Source: Pelodera strongyloides (taxonomy: Eukaryota > Nematoda > Chromadorea > Rhabditida > Rhabditidae). From it: a DNA stretch of 64,000 bases. How positions within the stretch are numbered: the stretch's first letter is position 1; every line of letters begins with the position of its first letter. The notes below the pieces were generated by a model. That model was not told the origin of the DNA. It was given only the letters and a program-made list of their open reading frames with translations, and made no database searches. The stretch is from the NCBI GenBank assembly GCA_036852015.1, contig JAANDG010000007.1, positions 124,001-188,000 of the forward strand. The letters run 5' to 3'. Shown here one piece after another: positions 12,401 through 24,400 of this stretch. Both the position numbers and the translations under genes were made by a program.

Positions 12401-15400
12401 TTTTTACATTGTAGCAATTCTCTTTTAAATAGGGAAACGATCGGCCTTCGGCCGATCCTCCAGTCGGAGAAGAGCCCGTAGGGCTCTTCTAACGGCTGGT
12501 GTTGAATATGGCAAAATTCGTGCGGACTTTTATAATTTTACTGGAGTGAAAATATTATGATTACCTTTTGATTTCGTTCATTTAAAGGGTTCGCGCAATG
12601 GCGTTCGTGCCGCCCGCAAACCTCCGTCGTCTAATTATACAGTACTATCGACAGCAGGGAAAGCACCTTCCGAAAAATATCACATTTCCACCCAAGTGAG
12701 TTATTTTGTTGAATTTTTATGAATAAACCAATTTATGTTCTCGCATCAAAAAGACAGGTCCTGGCCGGGATCGAACCGGCGACCTTCTGCGTGTGAAGCA
12801 GACGTGATAACCACTACACCACATGACCACATGTTTTACCATTTGGCATGTATTTTGGTGTTTCAATCCTATGCTTATAGATATAAAAATATAAAATTAA
12901 TTTAGGGCTTTCCTCTTTTCCAAGTACAAATGTGACGATGGATACGAATTGGTCGACGAAGTTGACATGCTTTTCTGTCAGAACAAACAATGGGTGAACA
13001 CGCGACCGCAGTGCGTCGGAATGGGTACGGTACAACTATTGCATTTCAGAATACGCTCCTATTATTTATATTCGTGCAAAATATAAACCACTAAAAGAGA
13101 GACTAAATGAGCAAAAGATGATTGAGTTTTCAAAAGGTTGGTAGGTCGGCTTTCAATAATAACAATATAGAAACTTACGTGAATGAGCATTTACCGACAG
13201 CATAACCCTACATTTGGAATCTTACCGCTAGCCACAAAGGCTTAGCTCTACCGTCAGATCCTTACCTTTCAATTTCTCCCGCTTTCAGGACTTTGTGCCG
13301 AGAACAATGGGGGTTGTTCGGACACATGTGTCTCATACGAAGACAAGGTCGAATGCAGATGCCCGAGGGGAATGACATTAGATACCAATGAGAAGACATG
13401 CATCAGTTAGTTGATTCGTTATATCAATATGTGAGCTAGGTGTGTGCGTATGAACGACGCCGGGAAAAACTTCCATATGTTCCCTATGGAGTCATAGTCT
13501 CCCAAGAGCCTCCTTGAGGTAACAGAAAGAGAGGTAAGTAGGCAGTAGTTGACGTTGTTAAAGAGTTATTTATGGCCATTAGAAGGCTAAGGTTCTATCA
13601 CTTGTATATATTTTGCAGAGCCCGTACCCAAGGACCTGTGCCGTAAATTGAGTGGATGTACGTGTCCGCCCATCGACGCAAATCAATACAGTTGCACGTG
13701 CGAACATGGAGCAAAGTGTCTTCGTAAGTGTTGAGGATAACTAACATAACGATTGTGAACATGTGATTACAGTAACCTAGAGAAGGGGTCTCGGGATTCA
13801 TTATTGCAATCTCAAAGTTGAAGAACTAAAATGTATGCTAATTCGTTGTTATACTGTAGAAAAAAACTTCATTCATTGACATTTTATTTGTTACCTTTTT
13901 GTATAAGCCACCGCATCGATTCTTGGTTTAGCAGGACAATTTGGTTGTATTTTCAAGTGTTTTATAAAAAATCCTCATTTCCAGTTCTACGCGGTCCCCC
14001 AAAGGTGTATGTCGACCCTGCCGGACCGTACGAAGTCCCGCCCGGAGGGAACATTAACATTACTTGTTCTGCCGTCGCATTCCCATACCCAGAAATTTTC
14101 TGGCAAAGGTACAATTTGATTTATTATCGTGGAGAAAAGCCCTAAGCCCTCGCGGTGTCGCCCAATTCACAAAAATTGCAATTATATAAAACGCTCACCT
14201 TAGGCAAATATTTTCGTGAAGTAGGTCGGACACTAAATGTTATTCTCCAATCTTCTCTGTACTTATTCCTTCATGCGCTAGAAAAAAAACACTATTTTGA
14301 CGATAATACGCGGCTGCAAGAATCAGCGGATTGACATCATACACCAAATTACACTAAATTTTAACAGTTGGGTATGTTTTAATGTTAATAAATATAAATT
14401 AAATCCATTTTTTTTTTGCAGAGGTCAAGAAGAAGTATCTCGTCTTCCCACCAAACAAGGAACCGTAAAAAGCGAGCAAATTCTGATAATTAAAGAATTG
14501 AATAAGAATTCGGAATTCACTTGCCATGCACAAAACGAACTGGGACATGTGAACAGGACGATCAAGATCATTATTACTGGTGAGAAAAGAATTGAAACTA
14601 TGACTATGGTTGCGAAAATAATGCATGCACCTCTAATCTAAACTAGCTTCGCGTTTTGTTCAAATATTATTTTCAGCTGGGTTCAATACGATGTCGACAT
14701 GACGCGCTCTCTTTTAAATTACTGACTGATTAGCATATTTATCGATTTATCGATTTTCTTTAGGACCGGGATCTCCTCCGATCATGAGAGGAGTGAAAAC
14801 TGGCCGTACTCAAATCACTGTCCGCTGGGATCCGCCAAGGATAATTAACAGACCGATTACGGGATATTCTGTGTACTACACGTCCAACCCACATCAACCA
14901 ATCAAGAACTGGAAGCGACTGGAGGTCAAAGGTCGGAGTTTACATATTGATTTTCCGTAATACTGACCCTACACGACATCTTCAAAAGCATTGTGTTTTA
15001 CAGTAAGTCGTGATCATGCATCGGAAAGCGTTTTCCTGAATTTTCTGAAACACACTGGAATTGGAAAAATAAAAATGTTCCAGAGCCAGACCACGAGATT
15101 TCTATCCCTGACCTGAGACCGAGCACTACTTATTACATTCGGCTGCGTGCAAATGATGCAATGGGACCGGGAAAACTTGGATCACCAATTTCTGTACAGA
15201 CAATGAAACCTGGTCAGTTTTTTTTAATGTAGCATTAGTTAGAATGGCTATCTGCAATCCACAAGATTGTGCGCCTTCGGAATCATAAAAATCACGCGAA
15301 ACTTTCGAAATGGTCATCATCAAATCCTGCGAATTTGCCTCATTTGAATTTACGTATGCAAATGTCGTCACGGACTACATCGAATAAGTAGTGACTACAC

Positions 15401-18400
15401 TTCAAAAGAATTAGATTAACTAACCCAGAGTTATAAGTAATTCCAATCATTTCAGCAACCCGTCCGACAATAATGATCGTGCAAGGCGACGAACTCCGTG
15501 TTCCTCCCTTGAAAGAGTTCACAATTGAATGTAACGTGACGAGGAGTGACCCGACACCATTGGTATCGTGGCATCACAAGTGAGTGTTATTCTATTGCAA
15601 ACTAAATAGAATACGTGTTACATCAAGGGAAACATACAGGAAAACCTTTCGCAATAGTATGTATGTGTGTATGGCATGCGCGATAGATAAATACAAATTG
15701 CGCGCAATTCTTATACCAAAGCACAGTACAGCCTAAACCTAAACTGGCCTCAGAGCCTGTTAGATATTAGAGTATACCTAAGAATTTATATTATAGTTTG
15801 TAGTGTAATGTTTCACATGTGTTTTGTAACATCTGCTCTCGATGTTTGATCATTAGCACGAATGTTTCACGTGCAACATATTGTCTCTCTAGGGTATGTG
15901 CAATGGTATTCTCTTATGACAATTATCACGTAGGCACTACTATATAAGCAACCTCCGATATCACTCTGGGACTTTCTCTGGACTACACTACTGAGTTGTC
16001 TACCATATTTATCGCCCGTATCTACAGTATAATAAACAATTTATTATACATCGTCTACCTCTCTGTTCGCTATCTGTTGTATACAGTATCCATACTTTTG
16101 TATACACAACACTGGCGTTCAGGATTCTTCTGTTCTCTATTTTTCTCTTTCCCAACTGTTGATTGTACAGAGGTGCTTTAGGCACACGGGTACTTCAATA
16201 GTCGTCGTTCGTTCGCGTGTGAAGTTGGAATCGATTAGTGTTTTGATCTTCTAACCCCGGTGAGCAGGCTACGCCGCAAAAAACCGGTAGATCAAAACAC
16301 CCCTTGCTGTTGTTCGGATAGAGGTGCTTTAGGCACACAGGTCCAACAATAGTTTTTACCTTTGGGTATCTGTATCCACTGGTGCGGTTTTCCTAGTGAA
16401 ACCAAGCCGGGTTACAGTATATTCAAACGGTATCGTACGAACCTACGGTATCACCGAAGGTATCGTCGACGCGCTGATCGAGGTCAACAACATGGACGAC
16501 GACGATAAAGTCAGTCTCAAGCTGATCCTGGATTCGCTGAAAGAGATTAAGAGGAGTCAGAAAGAACTTCAAGATGGACAGAAGGAGCTCGCAGAGTCTC
16601 ACTCAAGTACCATCCAACGTCTTCAACTCTTGGAAGATGGTACCAGTCGTCCATCTCAGACGGAAAATGATGATGTTGTTCGCCGAGAAGTTGTTCCACT
16701 AACATCAGAGGCGCGAGGCATGCTTGATATGCTATTTTTCGCTGGTCCACTGGAAGGAAAGTACTATCTGGTTGTCGTCGACGCCTATAGTAAATGGCCA
16801 GAGATCGTTTCCCTTGACAGAATCACATCGTCTGCCACGATCACACATCTGAGGAAGATTTTCTCACAATTTGGTATGCCAGAGACACTGGTAACAGACA
16901 ATGGAACACAATTCACTAGTGGTGAATTCGCATTGTTCTGTGCTAAGAATGGGATAAAACACATGTTTTCACCGCCATTCCACCCGCAATCGAACGGACA
17001 AGCGGAGAGGTTCGTCGACACTTTCAAGCGGGCGTTGCTGAAATTGAGAGGGGAGGGAAGCCCTGCAGAGAATCTTCAAACGTTTCTGCTCTCGTATAGG
17101 ATGACGCCGTCACCTAACGTTCCTGAAGGCAAGTCGCCAGCTGAAACATTCTTGAATCGAAAGCTGCGCACATCGTTCGATCTGCTGAAGCCGAAGCCTG
17201 AGAGGAAGATCATCAAGGATGATCGTACGGAGAGGCAGTTTAATAAGAAGAACGGTTCGAAAGCTACAGTCTTCAACCCAGGAGACTTAGTCTATGTTCG
17301 TGATCACCGAATCCCAAGTAAACCTGCTTGGATGGAAGCCACTGTTTTCAACAAGAAAGGCAGTGTGCTATATGAGGTGAAGGTCGAAGGTCAGAAGCAC
17401 CTAATACGTCGACATGCTAATCAAATGAGGCCAAGGACTGTTAACAACCGAAGTCGTGCCATTGACATCCTGCTCGATGCATTCGATATTGACCCGTTGC
17501 CACGTTCGAACCCGAAAGAGTCTAATCCTGCCGCAACCAAGACTCAACCGCCAACTGTGATACCCGATACAGTTGATGATGAACACGAAACCGTTGATGT
17601 TCGTGATGTCGTTCCTGATGATGACGAGGACGAGTTCCAAGATGCCACGTCAACGCCGACGCCGTCTGCTGCTGTGCCCGTGCCCCAGTCGTGTACACCT
17701 ACAGTGCGCAGATCCACTCGTCCAAGGAATGCCCCGAAGAAGTTGGACATCAACCCGGCCAATAAGCGTTACTAAAACCTATTGTTGTTGTTTTAGTCTA
17801 ACCTGTTTATGTTTGTTTCTTTTAGTATAACTTCAATACTAAGGTCGGAGGTGTTAGGTATTAGAGTATACCTAAGAATTTATATTATAGTTTGTAGTGT
17901 AATGTTTCACATGTGTTTTGTAACATCTGCTCTCGATGTTTGATCATTAGCACGAATGTTTCACGTGCAACATATTGTCTCTCTAGGGTATGTGCAATGG
18001 TATTCTCTTATGACAATTATCACGTAGGCACTACTATATAAGCAACCTCCGATATCACTCTGGGACTTTCTCTGGACTACACTACTGAGTTGTCTACCAT
18101 ATTTATCGCCCGTATCTACAGTATAATAAACAATTTATTATACATCGTCTACCTCTCTGTTCGCTATCTGTTGTATACAGTATCCATACTTTTGTATACA
18201 CAACAGAGCCTAACCTCAGTGCCTAACCCCGGAGCCTAACCTGACTTGACCTGTTCATCGTTGAAAAGGTTTAAGATAATGACATTTTCAGAGACCGCCC
18301 GATGAAACAAGGCGAAAAAGGTCTTCACATGAAACTGAAGCACGGAGGTCTTGTCGAGAACACTCAATTCTCTTGTGTGGCAGAAAACGAGGCGGGAAAA

Positions 18401-21400
18401 ATGACCAAACGCATCAATATCACGATCACAGGTGGAAATAGCTTATTGATTTTAAATTATGTTGAACGATGAGGCAATGTTAGGCATGATACTCAAACTT
18501 CAGTCGAACGCAGCCATAGCAATTAGCTGTATCGACTCGGCGACTATACGATTTTTCACGTTACGAATACGTTTCTATTAACATTCAAGTATGGGGCATG
18601 ACAATTTTTAGAAACCCTTGAAAACATTCATATTTGAAAACGTCGCAGTCATAAAACTAAACCGGCAGGGACGCTTTGACTGCGTGCGATATTTACTTGT
18701 AAGATATTTAAATCATTAACATGTAGGACCTACTTCACCCGAACGAATTCGCTATTCGGTTGATGGCGATAAGGTGAATTTGATGTGGGAACAACCGAGA
18801 ATTACCAATGGGCCGATGGCCGGATATGACGTCATGTACACGAACGACCCGACGCTTCCGGAAGACCAATGGATGGTTGGTCGTTCTTTGCGTTTTAGGA
18901 ATTATTGATTTATTGATTAATGAAACTTCGAATCTCTCATACTAATGTACTCTTTTTGTTAGCCAAGTGTATTATGCTGATTGCGAGAAACTGAACACTG
19001 TGGTAAAACATGTCGATTGAGAGTTGAAGGTCTGATTCAAGTATCAGGGCGTTTGTATTAAAAAAACCAATAATGTTCCCGGTTGATGTACCATGGAAAA
19101 AAGCTATGTCACATGAAAAAATCGATTAATTTCGGTATTGCTACCATTTCCAGACGCACCACGTCGACGACCCGCATGCTCGTAGTACACTTATTCCAAA
19201 TCTTGACGAAAAGACACCGTACACGTTCATAATTAGAGGAAGGAATAGACTTGGACCAGGACTGCCATCAAATAAGTTCAAGGCGACCACTTGGCTGGGA
19301 GGTGAGTACCGCTGTGTATAATTTAGTATGCATGCATAAAAAAGAACAATATAAAAGATTGGAGATTTCATTGTACAGAACTAACGACAAAATAACGCAC
19401 ATACTTATTAATCATTAATATATAGTTAGTCAACCGTTTTCAGCTCGTCCTCCTTCGGTTACCGTAATCCCGGCAGATGGAGTTCAAAAGAGTCCGAGTA
19501 ATGATGAACTATCGTTCGAATGTGAGGCGGTTGGAGTACCGAAGCCAAAGATTGTCTGGTTCTGGAACGATGTACCAATCGAAGACGGAAAGGTAGGAAA
19601 TGGTGTTATTTTTTAAGTGAAACAATAAAGAGACAAAAAAAATGTTTGTACATGCATGCACAGTATGCTGGAATTTCCTTCATTTCCTCGCAGAACCACA
19701 AAGGAAACCAAATAAGGTTCGAAACGTAGAAATCATGAAAGAATAGATATTTATATTTTTCTATATTTTTTATAAACTTAACTTAGGACGAGTTCCGTAT
19801 CTATGGTGTGCCATCACCGGATGCTGAACGCTCTCGAAGTAAGCTGACAGCTCAGTCGACAACGAGAACAGGAGTTGCCAAGTGCAAGGTAGGGAAATCT
19901 CATTATCATATTTATCTTATTCGATTTCCCTCTCACTCTCTCCCTCTCTCTCACTCTCTCTCTCTCTCACTCAGTCTCTATGTCTTTCTCCTGTCTTCCT
20001 CCTCTCTACCTTGCTGTTTCGTTCTCTCCCTCTCGTTGACTAACTGCTAATAATTACTCTCAAATCATTAAAGGGAGTTAACCCCGTGGGAACCGAAGAG
20101 CGACAGATCGACGTGAAGATCCTGGGCCCAGGCACTCCTCCCCTCCATATCCACCCTACTTCAATGCACAATGGATTCGATGTCTCTTGGCAACCACCCA
20201 AGAGATCCAACGGACGTGTTAAGGTCAGAGCTCTAAGCTGCTCACCTCGTTTAAAAAATGTTTCTTAACCTGGTTAGGGTATGATGATAAGATGGACTTG
20301 GGTTAATCCCTTGTAGAAAATTTCATAGCTAAGTTCATAGATGATAAAATTTACAAGCAAACCGCAGGTCGTGCTCTTCTCAACATATTTCCTGTTGCCG
20401 GGGAAAAAATCCATGCAATATCTAGATACTAGTTTAATAAAAAATATAATAATATTCAGAACTATGTCGTATACTACTCGAAAGATCCCGAAGCTCCGCT
20501 CTCCGATTGGGAGTCGGTTACTGTAGACGGTGACCAGAGGAATCTTACTGTACAAGTTGACGACGAGGACACGCCTTATGTGGTCAAAGTGCAGGCAGTC
20601 ACCGATGATGGACCAGGAATCATTTCTGATGCTTATGACGTCACGACTGGAAGGAAACGTAAGTTTCAACGTTTTGTAGTATTGCGCTGGCCGTAATTAG
20701 AATGTGAAAGATGGCAGGGCGTTTACGAAAAACTCTTCTCCTATATAAATGAGAAGAGTTTGAAATTTTGTTTGTGTGAACGAAATGGAGTTTTTACATT
20801 TCAGGCGTTTGGTAAAAGTAAAAACATTTTGAAACATTGTGAAAAAAGCTCGGCTTTGCAACATTGTGTTTTAAAAAAAAGATAGAAATAAACATAAGAA
20901 AACACTGGCATATTTTATGTTGCGAACAAGTATAGTAAACAAAGCGAACCAAGCTGACCTCACAGTGGAATATTGTGCACATTTTACAAAAAAACTTTGA
21001 ATACCGCATTATTTTTTTAGAAATTCCTCTTGCCATTCGCTTGATCATCGACGATCCTACTGTGACGGAGGGCTCGGAACAGACCGAAGTAAACCCTGCC
21101 CAGCCGATTCATTTCCGATGCGTTGCGGACGGACGTCCGATGCCGTCGGTTGCCTATTCCTGGCTGCCAATCAATATTACTGAAGGAGGAGACGTAAGTT
21201 TATTAATTTATTTTTTTCCCTCATGATCATCGTCACGAAGCAAGATTTTTTTTAATGGAAACCAGCCGCATATGCAATATCCAGTACATGATAATATTAT
21301 ATGTACAGTACCAACCAACTAAAGTTTATAGCAGCATACATGCGTACATCGCTCCATGCTGAAATCTAGGAAATTTTTTAAAACACATACGCTCACAGGA

Positions 21401-24400
21401 CATGCATAGCAGATAAATTGATCACTTTTGCGCCCTCTCCAGTTTTTGTTTTAATTATATTTTTCATTTAGGAGCCTGTGCCAATCCCCACTGAACTCGA
21501 CCCGACGCAACCGCACCGTTACGAGTCCATCAAGGCTAGTTTTTTTAATTTTCGCGATTTTCTATTTTGACCGATCTTGCAATTAGGCTTAGGCGTGCGA
21601 ACTATTTTTTTTTGGCACGTACCTTGAAAGTTTTTTTGTGACACAGAAAGCTAGCCATATCATTTGTTCAGGAAAAAAACATATTTACTGGCAGAAGTGT
21701 ATTAAAGTTTATCCATGATTTATTAAGCTATCTAATTATCTGTCTCACAATCAGTTGTGAGTATATATTTGCTCATAAAGCTGCAGGCTGGTGTTTTTCA
21801 TCGATTCTGACGGCATTTTCCAGGTTTACTCTACAACGGCAACCAAAAGAATTCTCCTGTGTCAGGCCAGAAACCAAGATGGCACAGTCGAAGACCAGCA
21901 TCTCTTTATCGTCAACAGTTAGTTTTATAGTTAAACGTCCTATCGTTAAAAGCCCGAAGCAATTGTTTTAAAATTGCTACGTCGTGTCAACAATTATTCA
22001 TCATGTTTGCTCACGGTTAGTTCAATGAAACTACCCATGAGAAACCGTGTCACATGTACGCGAAATATTCGCGAAATATTCGCGAGTTAAATCAAACTTT
22101 TAGAACCCGGAAGCCCGCCGCGCGATATCAATATCATTATTGACAATGACAATCGCGTGACAATCACGTGGCAACCGCCAAAACATCCAAATGGAGATAT
22201 CACGGTTTGTGGTTTTTTGGTTACAGTAGGTCATTACCAGAAGTCCAGAAGTCTTTGGTCTTCGAGGTTACGGTAACGGTAGATCACAATCAATGTGAAA
22301 ATTACAGTGACAAACATTTGACAAACTTTGTTATGCTCGTCTGGTAAGTCTTACGCAGAACAAGGCTAAGCATGTGAAGTATTTTCTTATGTGAAACACG
22401 GGTGAGAGAATACTATAGTATTATTTTAGTCGTACAATGTCTACCTCACTGGAGACCCGTCAAAACCAGTGAATGAGTGGCAGGTTCGTTCGTTTTCTTT
22501 TGAATGCATACTATTTACTATAAAAAATCAAATCACGATCGACCTATTATAAGTGCTCTTTGTGCTTGTGAAGAAAAACTACCGTAATGTAGCTAATTTT
22601 GCCTTTCAAATTGCGCAACCGCTGGATTTCACTAATTGGCGCAACCAATGTGCCGTACAATATGAGAGTCCTGGCATAAATTTTATTTAATAAATCGTGT
22701 GTACTACTAATGTTGTAACTCGTCGCCTACTGCTCAGAGTCTCTGCGGACTGAAACTGTATTTTACCCTTGAATAAAGGTGCACGCTCTTAACGCGTAAA
22801 ATTTTTTTTTTTTAGGTATTCGAGGTAAAGGACCCTGAAACCCCGACAATTCAATTTAACCGAGGAGAACTCGAACCCGAGACTCCATATTATGTCAGAA
22901 TTGCCGCGGTCAACCCATCCGGGGAGGGAATTCACTCTGATTCGACACATTTCGACACTGTCAGTGGAGGTACGGTACATTTCTTGGGTAAAATATGTAA
23001 CCCAAGTATTTCGAGTCTGCGCTACAAACTACAAGATCCCTGATTTGGATTGCCCTGCGTCTCAGAAACACTAACAGTAAATTCAAACGACTGGCATATG
23101 AAAATAATATGCACATGATTCATTTTTACCAATTTCAGCCCCACTCGATGCACCGAAGAACGTGTTTGCCTCTGTGGCCGAGGATAACTCGATGAATATC
23201 ACTTGGGATGGACCATCGGAACCTAATGGCCCCATTCAGGTAATTAGGGGGTAATTACACAATACAGAGTTTTTTTCTTCTTCATACTAGTACGTCGTTC
23301 AACGTTGCTATACTACGAACACCATAAGCTTGTTTGGTCGGAAGGTTCAAAAAGAAAAAGGAAAAGGAACTCTTCGAGAAAACGAAAGAATAAAAACGGA
23401 TTGTGATATAAAAAAAAATTCCTTTCAGTCATACATTGTGTATATTACTCCGGACGACGGTGCTGCTGATGATGATTATAAGAACTGGCAGCAGATTCCT
23501 GTGAGTTGTATTTTTTTAACGATAATAATCATAATGATAATTATGATGATAATAATAAATTACAGTTATCGCTATGTTTGACATTTTTAATACTTTGGGA
23601 GTTTGATTTTAGTCATTGTTGTTGAATTAAATTAAAGAATAACATGATCCCACAAAAAACCTTCCTATCCTGTTTTGAAAATGTTTACTTATTTAACTGA
23701 ATTTAGGTTCCTATGATGGATGACCACGGGCAGCTCGCTTTGGATAAAGACCAATATGAGATCCGCTCAAATATGCCATACAAAATTCGAATCTCATCGG
23801 TGAACGATCTTAGTGAAGGGCCTGCCAGTGAACCTGTCACCGTCACCACGGGTAGTGGGGAGACTCCACCCATCCTTACGGTAAGGTCTAATCAATAATC
23901 GTTACGGTAAGATCTAATCAATAAAAACAAAATAGAGAAATATATTATTTTCAAGGCAGGTAAGTATTTGGTGGAATTGGGGATTGGTGCAATAATAAGT
24001 TCGAATCCTCGTTTACATTTGTTTGGATTATTAACTAATTGTGTATTTTCTAGCTGGAGCCTGCTGACAACCCAGTAATGGTCGACCCCCGAGGCGGTGT
24101 CTCAATCGTGTGCTCTGCCACTGGAATACCACAACCTACTGTCAAATGGGTACTCGAGACCGGAGATGTGAGCAAATTCTTTGACTTGCCAAAAAAAGGC
24201 ACGCCGGTTTCACGTTGCGTGTGTGCCAGCATTTTTCCACTGGTTGATTGGTAGTTCGCCTTTATTCAATGTGTCACCGAGTATTTAACTTAAAACCTAC
24301 GTGTGCTTTATCGTGAGGTGAAGTACTGATACACTATACATTATACACTATACTATGTTTTCTTTACATACAATAATTCACCATATAAACATTATTTAAT

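Larger units (their letters stand above)
15753..18210 (+). mobile_element. Ty3/gypsy-type LTR retroelement, internally deleted
   Basis: Two 354-base direct repeats (15758-16111 and 17852-18205) start TGTTAG and end CAACA, and are flanked by the 5-base duplication GAGCC (15753-15757 and 18206-18210). A purine tract (AAGGTCGGAGG) precedes the 3' LTR, and TGGCG after the 5' LTR may be the primer site. The LTRs differ visibly at one base (GATATT/GGTATT), so the insertion is recent. The interior of about 1.74 kb encodes only a Gag-like start and an integrase; protease, reverse transcriptase and RNase H are absent, so it cannot move on its own. It sits in intron 16 of dig-1, same strand. Confidence 0.93.

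Noticed and set aside
16396..16491. A GTG start for the retroelement protein
   Set aside because: Non-ATG starts are unlikely here. The first ATG at 16492 begins a plausible Gag N-terminus.
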